Shown here piece by piece: positions 10,411 through 18,528 of a stretch of 64,000 nt of DNA. Position 1 is the stretch's first letter, and every line of letters begins with the position of its first letter. A model generated the notes under the pieces. It saw only the letters and a list, made by a program, of their open reading frames with translations. It was not told the origin of the DNA and made no database searches. The stretch comes from Nitrososphaerota archaeon. GTDB taxonomy: Archaea > Thermoproteota > Nitrososphaeria_A > Caldarchaeales > JAVZCJ01. The stretch is taken from assembly GCA_038874475.1 (NCBI GenBank), contig JAVZCJ010000006.1:39898-103897 (forward strand), given 5' to 3'. A program made the translations under genes and the position numbers.

Positions 10411-10878
10411 TTATTTAAATAATATTTCGATTGGAAGTTCAAGAGTTTCTTTAATCGTACGTAAAACTATTTTTGTATCACTCGATATTACTCCATCGAT
10501 ATGACCTATTTTATCCAGTATTTTTGCCAATTCTTCCTGATTCATACTTCTTACTTTAGCTAAACAATAATATTCTCCTGTAATATCGTATAACTCACAT
10601 ATTTCAGGCATTTTTACTAATGCTTTTAAAACATCATCATATTTGGATGGAGATGCTTTAATGCCTATAAAAGCTATTAAGTTTAATCCTAATTTGTTTG
10701 AATCTAAAATTGCTTGAAATTTTTTAATATAACCTTCATTCATAAGTTTTTTTATACGCATATAAATTGCTGTTTCACTTATTCCGATTTCTTTAGCAAG
10801 ATTTGTATAAGATGCTCTACCATCTTCTTGAAGAAGCTTAAGCAATTCTATATTTTTTTTATCTAATTTTTTTATCAA
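10411..10878 (-). CDS. Lrp/AsnC family transcriptional regulator
   Basis: 155 residues: an N-terminal winged helix-turn-helix (ASYTNLAKEIGISETAIYMR, about residues 19-38) followed by a C-terminal RAM/ASNC dimerisation and ligand-binding domain. Family members respond to amino acids or act as feast/famine regulators. The stop faces the polB stop with 7 bases between, so it is convergent and not in an operon with it. No target is evident; no neighbouring amino-acid operon. Confidence 0.87.
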   Translation of the reverse strand: MIKKLDKKNIELLKLLQEDGRASYTNLAKEIGISETAIYMRIKKLMNEGYIKKFQAILDSNKLGLNLIAFIGIKASPSKYDDVLKALVKMPEICELYDITGEYYCLAKVRSMNQEELAKILDKIGHIDGVISSDTKIVLRTIKETLELPIEILFK

Positions 10879-10928
10879 GATATTTCACTAAATATATTAT
10901 ATACAAAAATATATATTTTTTTAAATTT

Positions 10929-11627
10929 TTAAATCATTATCGCTACAACTAATGAAGAAATTAATGGTATTGTAAAATTATCATAATGTTTTAAGGGGCC
11001 AAAAGTTAATGCATCCACAATAGTCCCTACTAAGGAAGCTATAAAGCAAATTTTTATTAAAGGATAAAAAAGCGTATTTGTTAATAAGCTATATAAGAAA
11101 CTTGAGAAAATAGCTCCTAATAAAGAAAATAGGAATACTATTGCTGATCCTTCAATACTTTTTTGACTCCAAGGATACTTATGTTGTTTTTTTAATTTTG
11201 GAGCTAATAAAGGTACTATTCCATCTCCCCAAGCCATTATATAAGATGGAATAATAATAGCTAATATTTTATTAAGATAGCCATAAATTATAACAAGTAT
11301 TAATATACTTATTATATAATATGCTGGTCCATAAGCATGAGCTACTACATCTCCAGATACAACCATAGAAGATTTAAATGGATTTTCACTTTTAGATTTA
11401 AAAGAATAAATAACTAGAAAAAGTAAACCTAAAGGAACTAGCATTGGCCATAAAAAGCTTGAGAAAAGTGGAACTATTATTACTATGCATCCAGCAAATA
11501 TATGTATAAGCCTTCTAGTAATCATTGGATGAAAACCTTTCTTCTTTCTTAAAAATTCACCTATAGCTACAATTATGAAAACGTATAGGTATGCTAGAAT
11601 TACTAAAATTAAATCATTCATATTCAT
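10929..11627 (-). CDS. SEC59/DGK1/VTE5-family polyprenol (dolichol) kinase-like membrane protein
   Basis: 232 residues with about six or seven membrane segments. Family signatures are a basic RRLIHIFAG near the N-terminus, MAWGDG, KSIEGS and a C-terminal VDALTFGPL...DNFTIPL. Relatives are CTP-dependent dolichol, phytol or diacylglycerol kinases of the membrane; in archaea the probable substrate is a polyprenol or geranylgeraniol-type alcohol used in lipid or glycan-carrier recycling. Substrate is inferred. The gene lies upstream of the Lrp gene on the same strand with about 50 bp between them. Confidence 0.75.
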   Translation of the reverse strand: MNMNDLILVILAYLYVFIIVAIGEFLRKKKGFHPMITRRLIHIFAGCIVIIVPLFSSFLWPMLVPLGLLFLVIYSFKSKSENPFKSSMVVSGDVVAHAYGPAYYIISILILVIIYGYLNKILAIIIPSYIMAWGDGIVPLLAPKLKKQHKYPWSQKSIEGSAIVFLFSLLGAIFSSFLYSLLTNTLFYPLIKICFIASLVGTIVDALTFGPLKHYDNFTIPLISSLVVAIMI

Positions 11628-11670
11628 AATTTTTCATTTATAATATTAAAAAATACCTTTTTAAATTTTT

Positions 11671-11823
11671 TTATAATATTTTAGGAAATTCATGCCCACA
11701 TTTTGGGCATTTAATATATTCGCAAGAAACAACACTTGGACAACTACCGCATGTAAATACTCTAGAATAAGAAATATCAAATTCATATCCACATTTTGGG
11801 CATTTAACAACCTTTTTTCTCAT
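11671..11823 (-). CDS. small double zinc-ribbon protein
   Basis: A 50-residue frame, shorter than usual gene-calling limits. It holds three cysteine pairs: CPKCGYEF at the N-terminus, CGSC in the middle and CPKCGHEF near the C-terminus, plus one further Cys, i.e. a rubredoxin-like or tandem zinc-ribbon layout. It begins at ATG 11823 and runs away from the DUF99 gene, with only about 70 bp between the two starts, so they share a divergent promoter region. Composition and the regular CPKCG spacing make chance unlikely. Function unknown; such ribbons commonly bind nucleic acid or a partner protein. Confidence 0.72.
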   Translation of the reverse strand: MRKKVVKCPKCGYEFDISYSRVFTCGSCPSVVSCEYIKCPKCGHEFPKIL

Positions 11824-11855
11824 GAAAACCTTCTTAAATTTCAAAAAAGAAAATA

Positions 11856-11867
11856 CCTATATATATT
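11856..11867 (+). promoter_or_regulatory. probable TATA box for the DUF99 gene
   Basis: A cctatatatatt sequence lies about 30 bases before ATG 11894. This would place transcription initiation at or next to that ATG, i.e. a leaderless transcript, and argues against the longer frame that could start at 11822. Confidence 0.4.
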
Positions 11868-11893
11868 CTTTTTCTTATATTTTTTTGAAAGAA

Positions 11894-12520
11894 ATGGAAT
11901 TTCGTATGCTTCATATAGATAAACCTGGATTGCGTGCTTTAGGAATAGCTGAAAGTTTCAATATAGAAAAAAGCAAAAAATCTATTTTAGTAGGAATAGT
12001 TATGAGGGGAGATTTTATCATAGATGGATTAACGATATCTAATTGTAATGTTGGAGGAATGGATTCAACTGAAAAAATTATTGAAATGTTTAAAGCATTG
12101 AATAGAAATGATATAAATTTAATTATGCTTAATGGATGTGTTATTAGTTGGTTTAATATAATAGATTTAAATAAAATTTATAATGATTTAAAATTGCCGC
12201 TTATATGTATTACTTATGAAGAATCTCCTGGTTTAGAGAAATACATAATTCAATATTTTCCAAAAGATTATAAAGAAAGGATTGAAGTTTATAAAAGAAA
12301 TGGTGAAAGAATTGAAGTATTATTAAAAACTGGATACAAAGTTTTTATAAGATTTTTCGGTATTTCTTTAAATGATTCTATTAAAATTCTTAATAAATTT
12401 ACTTTACATGGTAGAATACCTGAACCATTAAGAGTTTCAAAACTTTTTGCTAAATCTCTTATCCAATTTTCTCTCTTCAATTTCTCTATTTCTAAAAGCA
12501 AAGAAAATTATAATAAATGA
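11894..12520 (+). CDS. DUF99 family protein (endonuclease V-like fold)
   Basis: 208 residues from ATG 11894. The block KPGLRALGIAES, then VGIVMRGDFIIDGLTIS and a conserved LNGCVISWFNIIDL, fit the archaeal DUF99 family. From memory, this family has an RNase H-like fold related to endonuclease V, and a deoxyuridine endonuclease activity has been proposed for members; I cannot verify that here. The first Asp of the fold appears as Glu (GIAES). The 3' end overlaps the convergent membrane-protein gene by 84 bases. An alternative start is ATG 11906. Confidence 0.7.
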   Translation: MEFRMLHIDKPGLRALGIAESFNIEKSKKSILVGIVMRGDFIIDGLTISNCNVGGMDSTEKIIEMFKALNRNDINLIMLNGCVISWFNIIDLNKIYNDLKLPLICITYEESPGLEKYIIQYFPKDYKERIEVYKRNGERIEVLLKTGYKVFIRFFGISLNDSIKILNKFTLHGRIPEPLRVSKLFAKSLIQFSLFNFSISKSKENYNK

Positions 12521-13405
12521 TAAGAATAATATAAAAATAAAAAATTTTAAATTAGAATTAGATTCTTTATTTTCTTCTACTTTTTCTTCATAATTTGAAA
12601 ATGAATTTTTTCCCCAATTTAATCTTCTTAAATCTTCTTTTAGAAGAAATGATATTTTTAAATCTTCACTCATAGAATTTTTTATTGAGAATGAATATTT
12701 TGAATTTGGCGGAAGGTATTCTATTATTTTTGATATCTTCTCTTTGGAAGTATTAATTAAAATCGGAATATTCTTTAAATAAAGATTTGGAGTTTTATTA
12801 AAAATATTTATATTAAAATTTGAATTGCCTCTTTCTATATAAATTAAAATTTCTTCATTTATTGTGAAATTTTTAGGCTCTATGTATATAGATTCTTCTT
12901 TTAATATTTTAAATATACATGTGATTGTAGAATTTATTGGAATATTTTTTAATATTATTTTTTCTCTCCCTTCTTTTATTGTAAAAATATTTTCTATATT
13001 ATCTACATGTACTATAAAATTATGCGGTAAAAAAGGGTCTAGTGAATAATATATAAAAATATCTGCCCCTATTCTTTCTGTATAAAAAATTTTACATATT
13101 ACATTTTTTATAGGTATTTTTAATTTATATTCTTCTTTATTTAAATAAACAATTAAATTCAATTCATTAAAATTTATTATTTCATCATCCATTAAATTTA
13201 ATTTAATCTTTTTAGTATTATTAAAAGTGATTGTTCTATTTAATTCAATGATTTTCACATAAATTTCTTTCTCTATTTTTGCTAAATCTATTAAAATTTC
13301 ATTTTCAAAACCATTATTTAAAATATTAGTATTTAAAATTAATGTTCCATTATTGTTTATTAAGAAAATGGAAAATAAGCTAATTAATAGAAAATTTAAA
13401 ACCAT
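12437..13405 (-). CDS. secreted, membrane-anchored protein of unknown function
   Basis: 322 residues with an N-terminal signal-like helix (about residues 1-18), an Asn/Ile-rich beta-type extracellular part and one C-terminal membrane helix (about 284-303) followed by a charged tail rich in Arg/Lys/Glu. Domain layout matches the protein at 362-1426. No catalytic residues recognised. The last 84 bases overlap the 3' end of the convergent DUF99 gene. It may contribute to the cell surface; that is inference. Confidence 0.6.
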   Translation of the reverse strand: MVLNFLLISLFSIFLINNNGTLILNTNILNNGFENEILIDLAKIEKEIYVKIIELNRTITFNNTKKIKLNLMDDEIINFNELNLIVYLNKEEYKLKIPIKNVICKIFYTERIGADIFIYYSLDPFLPHNFIVHVDNIENIFTIKEGREKIILKNIPINSTITCIFKILKEESIYIEPKNFTINEEILIYIERGNSNFNINIFNKTPNLYLKNIPILINTSKEKISKIIEYLPPNSKYSFSIKNSMSEDLKISFLLKEDLRRLNWGKNSFSNYEEKVEENKESNSNLKFFIFILFLSFIIIFFAFRNREIEERKLDKRFSKKF

Positions 13406-13445
13406 CTAATAATTTATACGCTTTAAATTATTTAAGCTCCTCCAT

Positions 13446-14657
13446 TTAATATATAGTGTATGGCATTATTATTTGCCCGGCTTTAAGAGCTGTTAAAGAT
13501 GGCACAATAGCATACGAGCCTATAACAGCTCCGAATTTCTTTTTCCCAATATCGTAAACATTGCCAGCTAGAGAGACTTTTATTGTAATATCTTGTGCAT
13601 AATTTACATCTGAAACACTTACATTATCACCAATTATTGCTCCCTCTCCTATTATTGAATTTCTTAAAGAAACATGGTCTCCTATTATTGAATTTTCTAA
13701 AACTAATGTTTTTTCTATTATACTTGAATTACCAATAGCGCTCTTTTCTCCAATATAAGTATAAGGACCTATTGTTGAATTAGCTCCTATAGATACATTG
13801 TCCATTATTATCGATGGCCCTTCTATATATGTTCCAGGTTTAATCGATACACCTTTACTTATAATAACTTTACCATCAATTGTTACTCCATTAAATTCTT
13901 TTACCCTTTCTCCTTCTATTAAATCCATGTATTTCCTATTTGCTTCTAACAAATCCCAAGGAAGGCCAATATCAAACCACCATCCTGGTTCGCATACAAA
14001 AATCCCTATCTCTTTCCCATTTTTAGCTAATAAGCTTAGTATATCTGTAAGTTCATATTCCCCTCTTTTTGAAATATGAATTTTCTCAAAAAATTTTAAA
14101 GCATCGTCCGATAATATATAAACTCCTGTATTTATATAATATTTTTCAATATTTTTAATTTCTTCTTCAGATGGTTTCTCTATAATTTCTTCTAGAAGAT
14201 TATTTTTTACTTTTACAAGCCCGTATCTTTTTGGATCATGAGTTTCAGCAACCATCATTGCTCCATCCACATTTCCTTTATTAAAGAAATTTATGAAATC
14301 TTTTAATATACTAGATTTGATTACAACATCTCCATAAATTGTAATATAATATTTTTCATTTTTTAGAAATTCTGAACAAGAATATAATGCATGTCCAGTA
14401 CCTAAAGGCTCTTGTTCAATGAATGATATTTTTACTCCTGGATTATTTTCTTCTAAGTATTTTATTATTTGTTCTTTATTATGGTGAATGGTTACACCTA
14501 TATTTCCAATACCTATTTCCTTTAAAGAAGATATTACATGCCATAAAACTGGTTTTCCACATAATGGTAATAAATGCTTAGGTCTAGTAACTGTTAAAGG
14601 ATGAAGCCTAGTTCCAGCTCCCGCTGCAAAAACTACTGCTTTATTTAACCCTTTCAT
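13446..14657 (-). CDS. sugar-1-phosphate nucleotidyltransferase with left-handed beta-helix (GlmU-like)
   Basis: 403 residues. The N-terminal nucleotidyltransferase domain has GAGTRLHPLT, RPKHLLPLCGKP and the acidic YGDVV. A domain of hexapeptide repeats (GAN/S-x-I-G...) follows from about residue 255 (IDGKVIISKGVSIKPG onward). This architecture matches archaeal bifunctional enzymes such as Sulfolobus ST0452 that make UDP-GlcNAc or dTDP-glucose and can acetylate amino sugars. Which sugar is used is not determinable. It could supply precursors for N-glycosylation of the many surface proteins here. Confidence 0.82.
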   Translation of the reverse strand: MKGLNKAVVFAAGAGTRLHPLTVTRPKHLLPLCGKPVLWHVISSLKEIGIGNIGVTIHHNKEQIIKYLEENNPGVKISFIEQEPLGTGHALYSCSEFLKNEKYYITIYGDVVIKSSILKDFINFFNKGNVDGAMMVAETHDPKRYGLVKVKNNLLEEIIEKPSEEEIKNIEKYYINTGVYILSDDALKFFEKIHISKRGEYELTDILSLLAKNGKEIGIFVCEPGWWFDIGLPWDLLEANRKYMDLIEGERVKEFNGVTIDGKVIISKGVSIKPGTYIEGPSIIMDNVSIGANSTIGPYTYIGEKSAIGNSSIIEKTLVLENSIIGDHVSLRNSIIGEGAIIGDNVSVSDVNYAQDITIKVSLAGNVYDIGKKKFGAVIGSYAIVPSLTALKAGQIIMPYTIY

Positions 14658-14758
14658 TTCATTTTAAATATTATAAGATTACTTAAAATAATTTACTCTC
14701 ATTTTCAAAAATATAGGATAATATTTTTAAGCTATTATTATTTTTTAAAGAAAAAGAA

Positions 14759-15814
14759 ATGACACTATTTTTTATAGGATTGGGGATTAATGGCAATAAA
14801 TATTTAACTTTGAAAGGATTAGAAGCTTTAAAAAAATCAAATAAAATTTTCCTTGATATTTATACTAGTAAAATAGATGAAGAAGATATTAAAGAATTAT
14901 CTAAATTAATTTCTAAAGAAATTATTATAGCTAATAGAGAAATACTTGAAAATGAAGCATTGAAAATAATTGAAGAAGCTAAAGATAAAAATATTGCTAT
15001 ACTTATTCCAGGAGATCCATTTATTGCTACGACTCATATTTCTATAAAAGAAATAGCTTTAGAAAAGAAAATTAAAATTGAAACAATTCATGGAGTGTCA
15101 ATAATTTCAGCTGCAATTAGTTTATCTGGATTAAGCACTTATAGGTTTGGAAGAATAGTAACGATACCAAAAACAAATAATATAGAACATCTAAGGCAAC
15201 CTTATCAAGAAATCCTTGAAAATTCTTTAAGAGGATTGCATACACTTTCTCTTTTAGATACTAAAAATGGTGGGTTATCAATAAATGATGCATTAAAAAA
15301 TCTTATGGAATTCGAAGAAATATATGGAGAAAATTTTTTAAAAAGAGATATGCTAGTAATGGCATTTGAAAAGATAGGTTATGAAAATTCTAGAATTATT
15401 GTAAAAACAATTGAAGAGCATATTAATGAAAAATATGAAAAATTTCCTCAATGTATGATTTTCTTAGGAGAGCTACAATATAATGAAAAAGAAATTTTGA
15501 AAAAAACATTCAATTTAAGTAATGAATATATTGATAAGCATAAATATGAAGATATTAGGAAAAAGAGATCAAGAATATATATTCAAAAACTTGAGAATGT
15601 TTTTAAGCAAATAGAATCTAGAAAAGATAAAATTTCTAATGAGAATGTTTTAAAAATAATAGAATATGCATATAATTATTATGAAGATGCGAAATATTTT
15701 TATGATAAAGGAGATTATCAAACTTCATTAATATCGTCATCTTATAGTGAAGGATTATTAGATTCTTTAAGAATGTTAGATTTAATAGAATTTGAATGGG
15801 AAAGTTTTTTATGA
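14759..15814 (+). CDS. dphB: diphthine synthase fused to a C-terminal DUF357 domain
   Basis: 351 residues. Residues 1-260 are a tetrapyrrole-methylase-fold diphthine synthase: MTLFFIGLGI at the start, IPGDPFIATTHI, HGVSIISAAISLSGL and LLDTKNGGLS. The enzyme methylates the modified histidine of elongation factor 2 on the way to diphthamide. Residues about 265-351 match the helical DUF357 domain, with YYEDAKYFYDKGDYQTSL followed by SYSEGLLDSLRML. In other archaea DUF357 is usually a small separate gene near FAD synthase or diphthine synthase; here both are one polypeptide, followed directly by ribL. Confidence 0.87.
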   Translation: MTLFFIGLGINGNKYLTLKGLEALKKSNKIFLDIYTSKIDEEDIKELSKLISKEIIIANREILENEALKIIEEAKDKNIAILIPGDPFIATTHISIKEIALEKKIKIETIHGVSIISAAISLSGLSTYRFGRIVTIPKTNNIEHLRQPYQEILENSLRGLHTLSLLDTKNGGLSINDALKNLMEFEEIYGENFLKRDMLVMAFEKIGYENSRIIVKTIEEHINEKYEKFPQCMIFLGELQYNEKEILKKTFNLSNEYIDKHKYEDIRKKRSRIYIQKLENVFKQIESRKDKISNENVLKIIEYAYNYYEDAKYFYDKGDYQTSLISSSYSEGLLDSLRMLDLIEFEWESFL

Positions 15815-15862
15815 TTTAAATAAAAAGTTTATTAAAAAATGATTATTTTAAAAAGTGAGAAA

Positions 15863-16312
15863 ATGGAAAAGAAAGTTTTAGCTACTGGAGTATTTGATTT
15901 AATTCATCCAGGGCATATTCTATTTTTAGAAAAAGCTAAGAAAATAGGTGGAAAAAATTCTAAATTAATAGTTGTAATAGCTAGAGATTCTACTGTATTA
16001 AAATTTAAAGGGGTAAAACCAATATTTAATGAGAAAATCAGGAAAAGGATTGTATCATCTTTAAAGCCAGTAGATGTTACAATTTTAGGTTTTAAAAAAT
16101 TTTCAATTGAAAAAATTATTAAGAAAATTAAGCCAGATATAATTGTTTTTGGATATGATCAAATAAAAATAATGAAAGAATTTGAAAGAATTTGCAAAGA
16201 AAAAAATTGGAATATAAAAATAGTAAGATTAAAAAAATTTAGAAGCGGACAAATAAATAGTTCTTCTCAAATTGTAAAAAAGATTATCAAGTTACGAGGA
16301 CATAAATTTTAA
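15863..16312 (+). CDS. ribL: archaeal FAD synthase (nucleotidyltransferase RibL)
   Basis: 149 residues from ATG 15863; an in-frame ATG at 15839 would add eight residues. The cytidylyltransferase-fold motifs are clear: ATGVFDLIHPGHI with HxGH-type HPGH, and the C-terminal region carrying NSSSQIV in place of the usual ISSTxIR signature. RibL adenylates FMN to FAD. Spacing of 24-48 bp after the dphB-DUF357 gene suggests one operon. Its last 26 bases overlap the convergent riboflavin kinase gene that makes its substrate. Confidence 0.85.
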   Translation: MEKKVLATGVFDLIHPGHILFLEKAKKIGGKNSKLIVVIARDSTVLKFKGVKPIFNEKIRKRIVSSLKPVDVTILGFKKFSIEKIIKKIKPDIIVFGYDQIKIMKEFERICKEKNWNIKIVRLKKFRSGQINSSSQIVKKIIKLRGHKF

Positions 16313-16697
16313 TTTTATCTCCATCTTTAATATTCAATTCTTTTCTAATATATTTTTCTGAAATAATTTCTATAACAGATGAATTATAATGTGTTTTTTC
16401 AGGAATTATTATAGCTCCTTCTATTTTTCCATTAATAATAGCTGGAAAACATTTTCCAGAACCAAAAATTTTTCCACTTTCTTCAAAACCTTCTATTTTT
16501 ATTCCTTTTGAATTTTCAATAAAGATTCTTTTTTTAATAGATTTTTCATTAAGCTTTATATTAAGTGTTCCAGGATATGGTTTAAAACCTAGTTTTTCTT
16601 CTATTTGCTTAAAATATTTTGGTAAACTAATATAATATGCCCCTTCTCCATTTCCTGAAAAAACAATTCCTTCTAAAGAGATTTTTTTATTAGACAT
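16287..16697 (-). CDS. ribK: CTP-dependent riboflavin kinase
   Basis: 136 residues of the archaeal RibK family (MJ0056 type): GIVFSGNGEGAYYISLP near the N-terminus, PYPGTLNIKL, and the C-terminal IRKELNIKDGDKIKI. The enzyme phosphorylates riboflavin to FMN with CTP. Normal length. It is convergent with ribL with a 26-bp tail overlap and cotranscribed downstream of the endonuclease V gene (6 bases between). Confidence 0.87.
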   Translation of the reverse strand: MSNKKISLEGIVFSGNGEGAYYISLPKYFKQIEEKLGFKPYPGTLNIKLNEKSIKKRIFIENSKGIKIEGFEESGKIFGSGKCFPAIINGKIEGAIIIPEKTHYNSSVIEIISEKYIRKELNIKDGDKIKIYVLVT

Positions 16698-16703
16698 GTT
16701 TTG

Positions 16704-17399
16704 TCATTTTATTATTTTAAGCTTAAATTTATTCTTTAAATTCTCACATTCATTGTGAGCTATTTGAAGAGGGAGAGGCAAATTTAATCCATTTAATAAA
16801 CTTAATACTATAGATACGCTTGTTTCAAGGTCTATCATATTTCCAATACTAACATAAAGTTTTGTTTTTCCTCTTTTAATTACTTCAGCAATTATTGAAG
16901 AATTTTCATCTATTAAAAATGTTTTATTTCCAATAATTTTCTCTTCTCCATATAATTTCTTTCTAGCTACACCTATTGATGGAATGTTTAAAATAACACC
17001 TACATGAGTTGCTAAACCACATTTATAAGGATGTGCAATACCATGTCCATTCACTATAATTATATCTGGTTTATTATTTAATAAATGAAAACATTTAAAA
17101 ATTAATGGGGCTTCTCTAAAAGATAAAAGTGTTGGAATGTATGGGAAATAAGTTTTTTCATACACTTTCTTTATTTCAATTATCTTATGTGTTTTGAAAT
17201 TAATACATGCTATTGAAGAAATTGAAAAATTTTTTATATAAGTAGCATCAACACCAGCTATAATATCTATTTTTGAAAAGCAATTATTTTTTATACATTT
17301 TGAAGCAATTATTTTTTGAGCAAATCTAGCTTTTTCCAATGAAAAATTTTTTGGTATTATTTTTCTAATATTTTTATTGTTAGAATAACTTTCTACCAT
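16704..17399 (-). CDS. nfi: endonuclease V homologue with altered metal site
   Basis: 231 residues. Family motifs are present: AGVDATY (first Asp), the wedge and Glu block YIPTLLSFREAP, and GHGIAHPYKCGLATH. Endonuclease V nicks DNA or RNA one nucleotide 3' to inosine. The normally invariant second Asp, in the VDG motif, is Asn here (IIIVNGHG; codon AAT rather than GAT at about 17051), which should weaken metal binding. All other motif residues are kept and the frame is intact. It may be a binding protein, a slow nuclease, or a single-base change in this genome. Confidence 0.83.
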   Translation of the reverse strand: MVESYSNNKNIRKIIPKNFSLEKARFAQKIIASKCIKNNCFSKIDIIAGVDATYIKNFSISSIACINFKTHKIIEIKKVYEKTYFPYIPTLLSFREAPLIFKCFHLLNNKPDIIIVNGHGIAHPYKCGLATHVGVILNIPSIGVARKKLYGEEKIIGNKTFLIDENSSIIAEVIKRGKTKLYVSIGNMIDLETSVSIVLSLLNGLNLPLPLQIAHNECENLKNKFKLKIIK

Positions 17400-17521
17400 A
17401 GTTTTAGCCTCTTTTTCTGAAATTAAGCTGTCTTTTTTAAAAGATAGCTCATTCTTCTCTCATTAAGAGTATTAATAAAATAAATAGCTTTTGCTACTGT
17501 TTAACTCCTTTTCATTGCTAA

Positions 17522-17545
17522 TTTATTAAAAATTAGTTTATAAAG
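17522..17545 (+). promoter_or_regulatory. possible TATA elements before a structured RNA
   Basis: Two overlapping A/T boxes (tttattaaaaa and tttataaag) precede the structured stretch beginning near 17553. The spacing is roughly what an archaeal promoter would need. Such boxes are common by chance in this AT-rich genome, so support is weak. Confidence 0.3.
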
Positions 17546-17552
17546 CATGATA

Positions 17553-17800
17553 GCTAAGGCTTTTTCTAAGCATCAAAATGAGTAAAAGATGGAAGCTTAG
17601 AAAGAGAAGGTTTTGGAACTTGACCCAAAACTCTCTCAAGCAAGAGAAACACAATGAAGGTTGGCGAAAGCCAATTGGAGTAATTAAAGGACGCTAAGCG
17701 AACGTAGCCACGAAGACAAATCATTAGCATTGAAGGAGGAGCTAGCGTTTAGAGATGAGTTCTAATAATTCTTTAGTTATTCCAGAATGAGAGGGTTCCT
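17553..17800 (+). ncRNA. candidate structured non-coding RNA, class unknown
   Basis: A 250-base stretch with no long reading frame and clearly higher G+C than its surroundings. Helices visible by eye: 17560-17571 with 17595-17606 (12 pairs including one G-U); 17610-17616 with 17625-17631 (7 pairs); 17661-17665 with 17670-17674 closing a GAAA tetraloop; and a long-range helix 17689-17695 with 17744-17750. Several separate helices plus a GNRA loop suggest a real RNA. I do not find the conserved blocks of RNase P or SRP RNA. It could be the RNA end of a lost insertion sequence instead. Strand is assumed from the A/T boxes upstream. Confidence 0.4.
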
Positions 17801-17856
17801 TTAAAATTATTTTAATAAAAACTTTAAATATGGCTTTTATAGAAAATTACATAATA

Positions 17857-18528
17857 ATGTCATTAAAAGAAGAATTTATTGAACTTCTAGAAAAAGATAA
17901 AAGTTTTAGATTTACAATAGCTGGTCTTATAGGCTATAAAGATATGCTGGAAAGACTTGAAGAACATAGTAAAAGATTTGAAGAGCATGATAGAAAATTT
18001 AATGAGATACTTAAAACTCTTAATGAACATACAAAAAGGTTAGAAGAACATGATAAAAAATTTAATGAAATAATAATAGAAATAAGAGAGCTTAGGAAAA
18101 ATTTTGAAATTCTCAGCAATAAAGTTGAAGTAACAATTGGTAGTATGGGTATGAGATGGGGAATAGATTTAGAAAGAACAATATTAAAAATTTTTAAAGA
18201 AACTTTAGAAGCTAAAGGCATTGAGCCTGGAAAAGTTGAGAAATTTAGATTTAAAGATGAGAATGGTTCAATTACTGGAATTAAAGGAAAAATAATAGAT
18301 GTAGATGTTTTAATTAAAGATGATAAGCTTTACATAATTGAAGTAAAATCAGCAGTTGAAATAGACCATGTTGAATACTTAATAGAAAAAGCAAGTATTG
18401 TAGAAAAAATTCTAAAAAGAAAAGTAAATAAAGTTTTCTTAATAGCTGTGAACATAGATAAAGAAGCTTATGATAGAGCTAAAGAAATGAATATTGATGT
18501 AATATATGGTAAAATTTTAGAATATTAA
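17857..18528 (+). CDS. DUF3782-type coiled-coil protein with PD-(D/E)XK nuclease-like domain
   Basis: 223 residues from ATG 17857, chosen because family members start just before LLEKD...FR...AGLIGY; ATG 17830 would add nine. Residues about 25-95 are a coiled coil with repeated EEHxKxFNEI units. The C-terminal half has the core IIDVDVLIKDDKLYIIEVKS, i.e. an Asp and an E-x-K pair as in restriction-like nucleases. This family is widespread and multicopy in Thermoproteota; its role is unknown. It stands between a structured stretch and mobile-element debris, so it may be part of mobile DNA. Confidence 0.68.
   Translation: MSLKEEFIELLEKDKSFRFTIAGLIGYKDMLERLEEHSKRFEEHDRKFNEILKTLNEHTKRLEEHDKKFNEIIIEIRELRKNFEILSNKVEVTIGSMGMRWGIDLERTILKIFKETLEAKGIEPGKVEKFRFKDENGSITGIKGKIIDVDVLIKDDKLYIIEVKSAVEIDHVEYLIEKASIVEKILKRKVNKVFLIAVNIDKEAYDRAKEMNIDVIYGKILEY

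Noticed and set aside
11822..11893. Upstream extension of the DUF99 frame to ATG 11822
   Set aside because: It would overlap the start of the divergent zinc ribbon, contains the TATA box, and encodes a Phe/Lys/Tyr-rich leader not seen in the family.
17553..17800. RNase P RNA, SRP RNA, or a tnpB 3' end
   Set aside because: The conserved RNase P and SRP blocks are not present; short translated pieces in all three frames are interrupted by stops and do not convincingly match TnpB. Left as an unclassified structured RNA.
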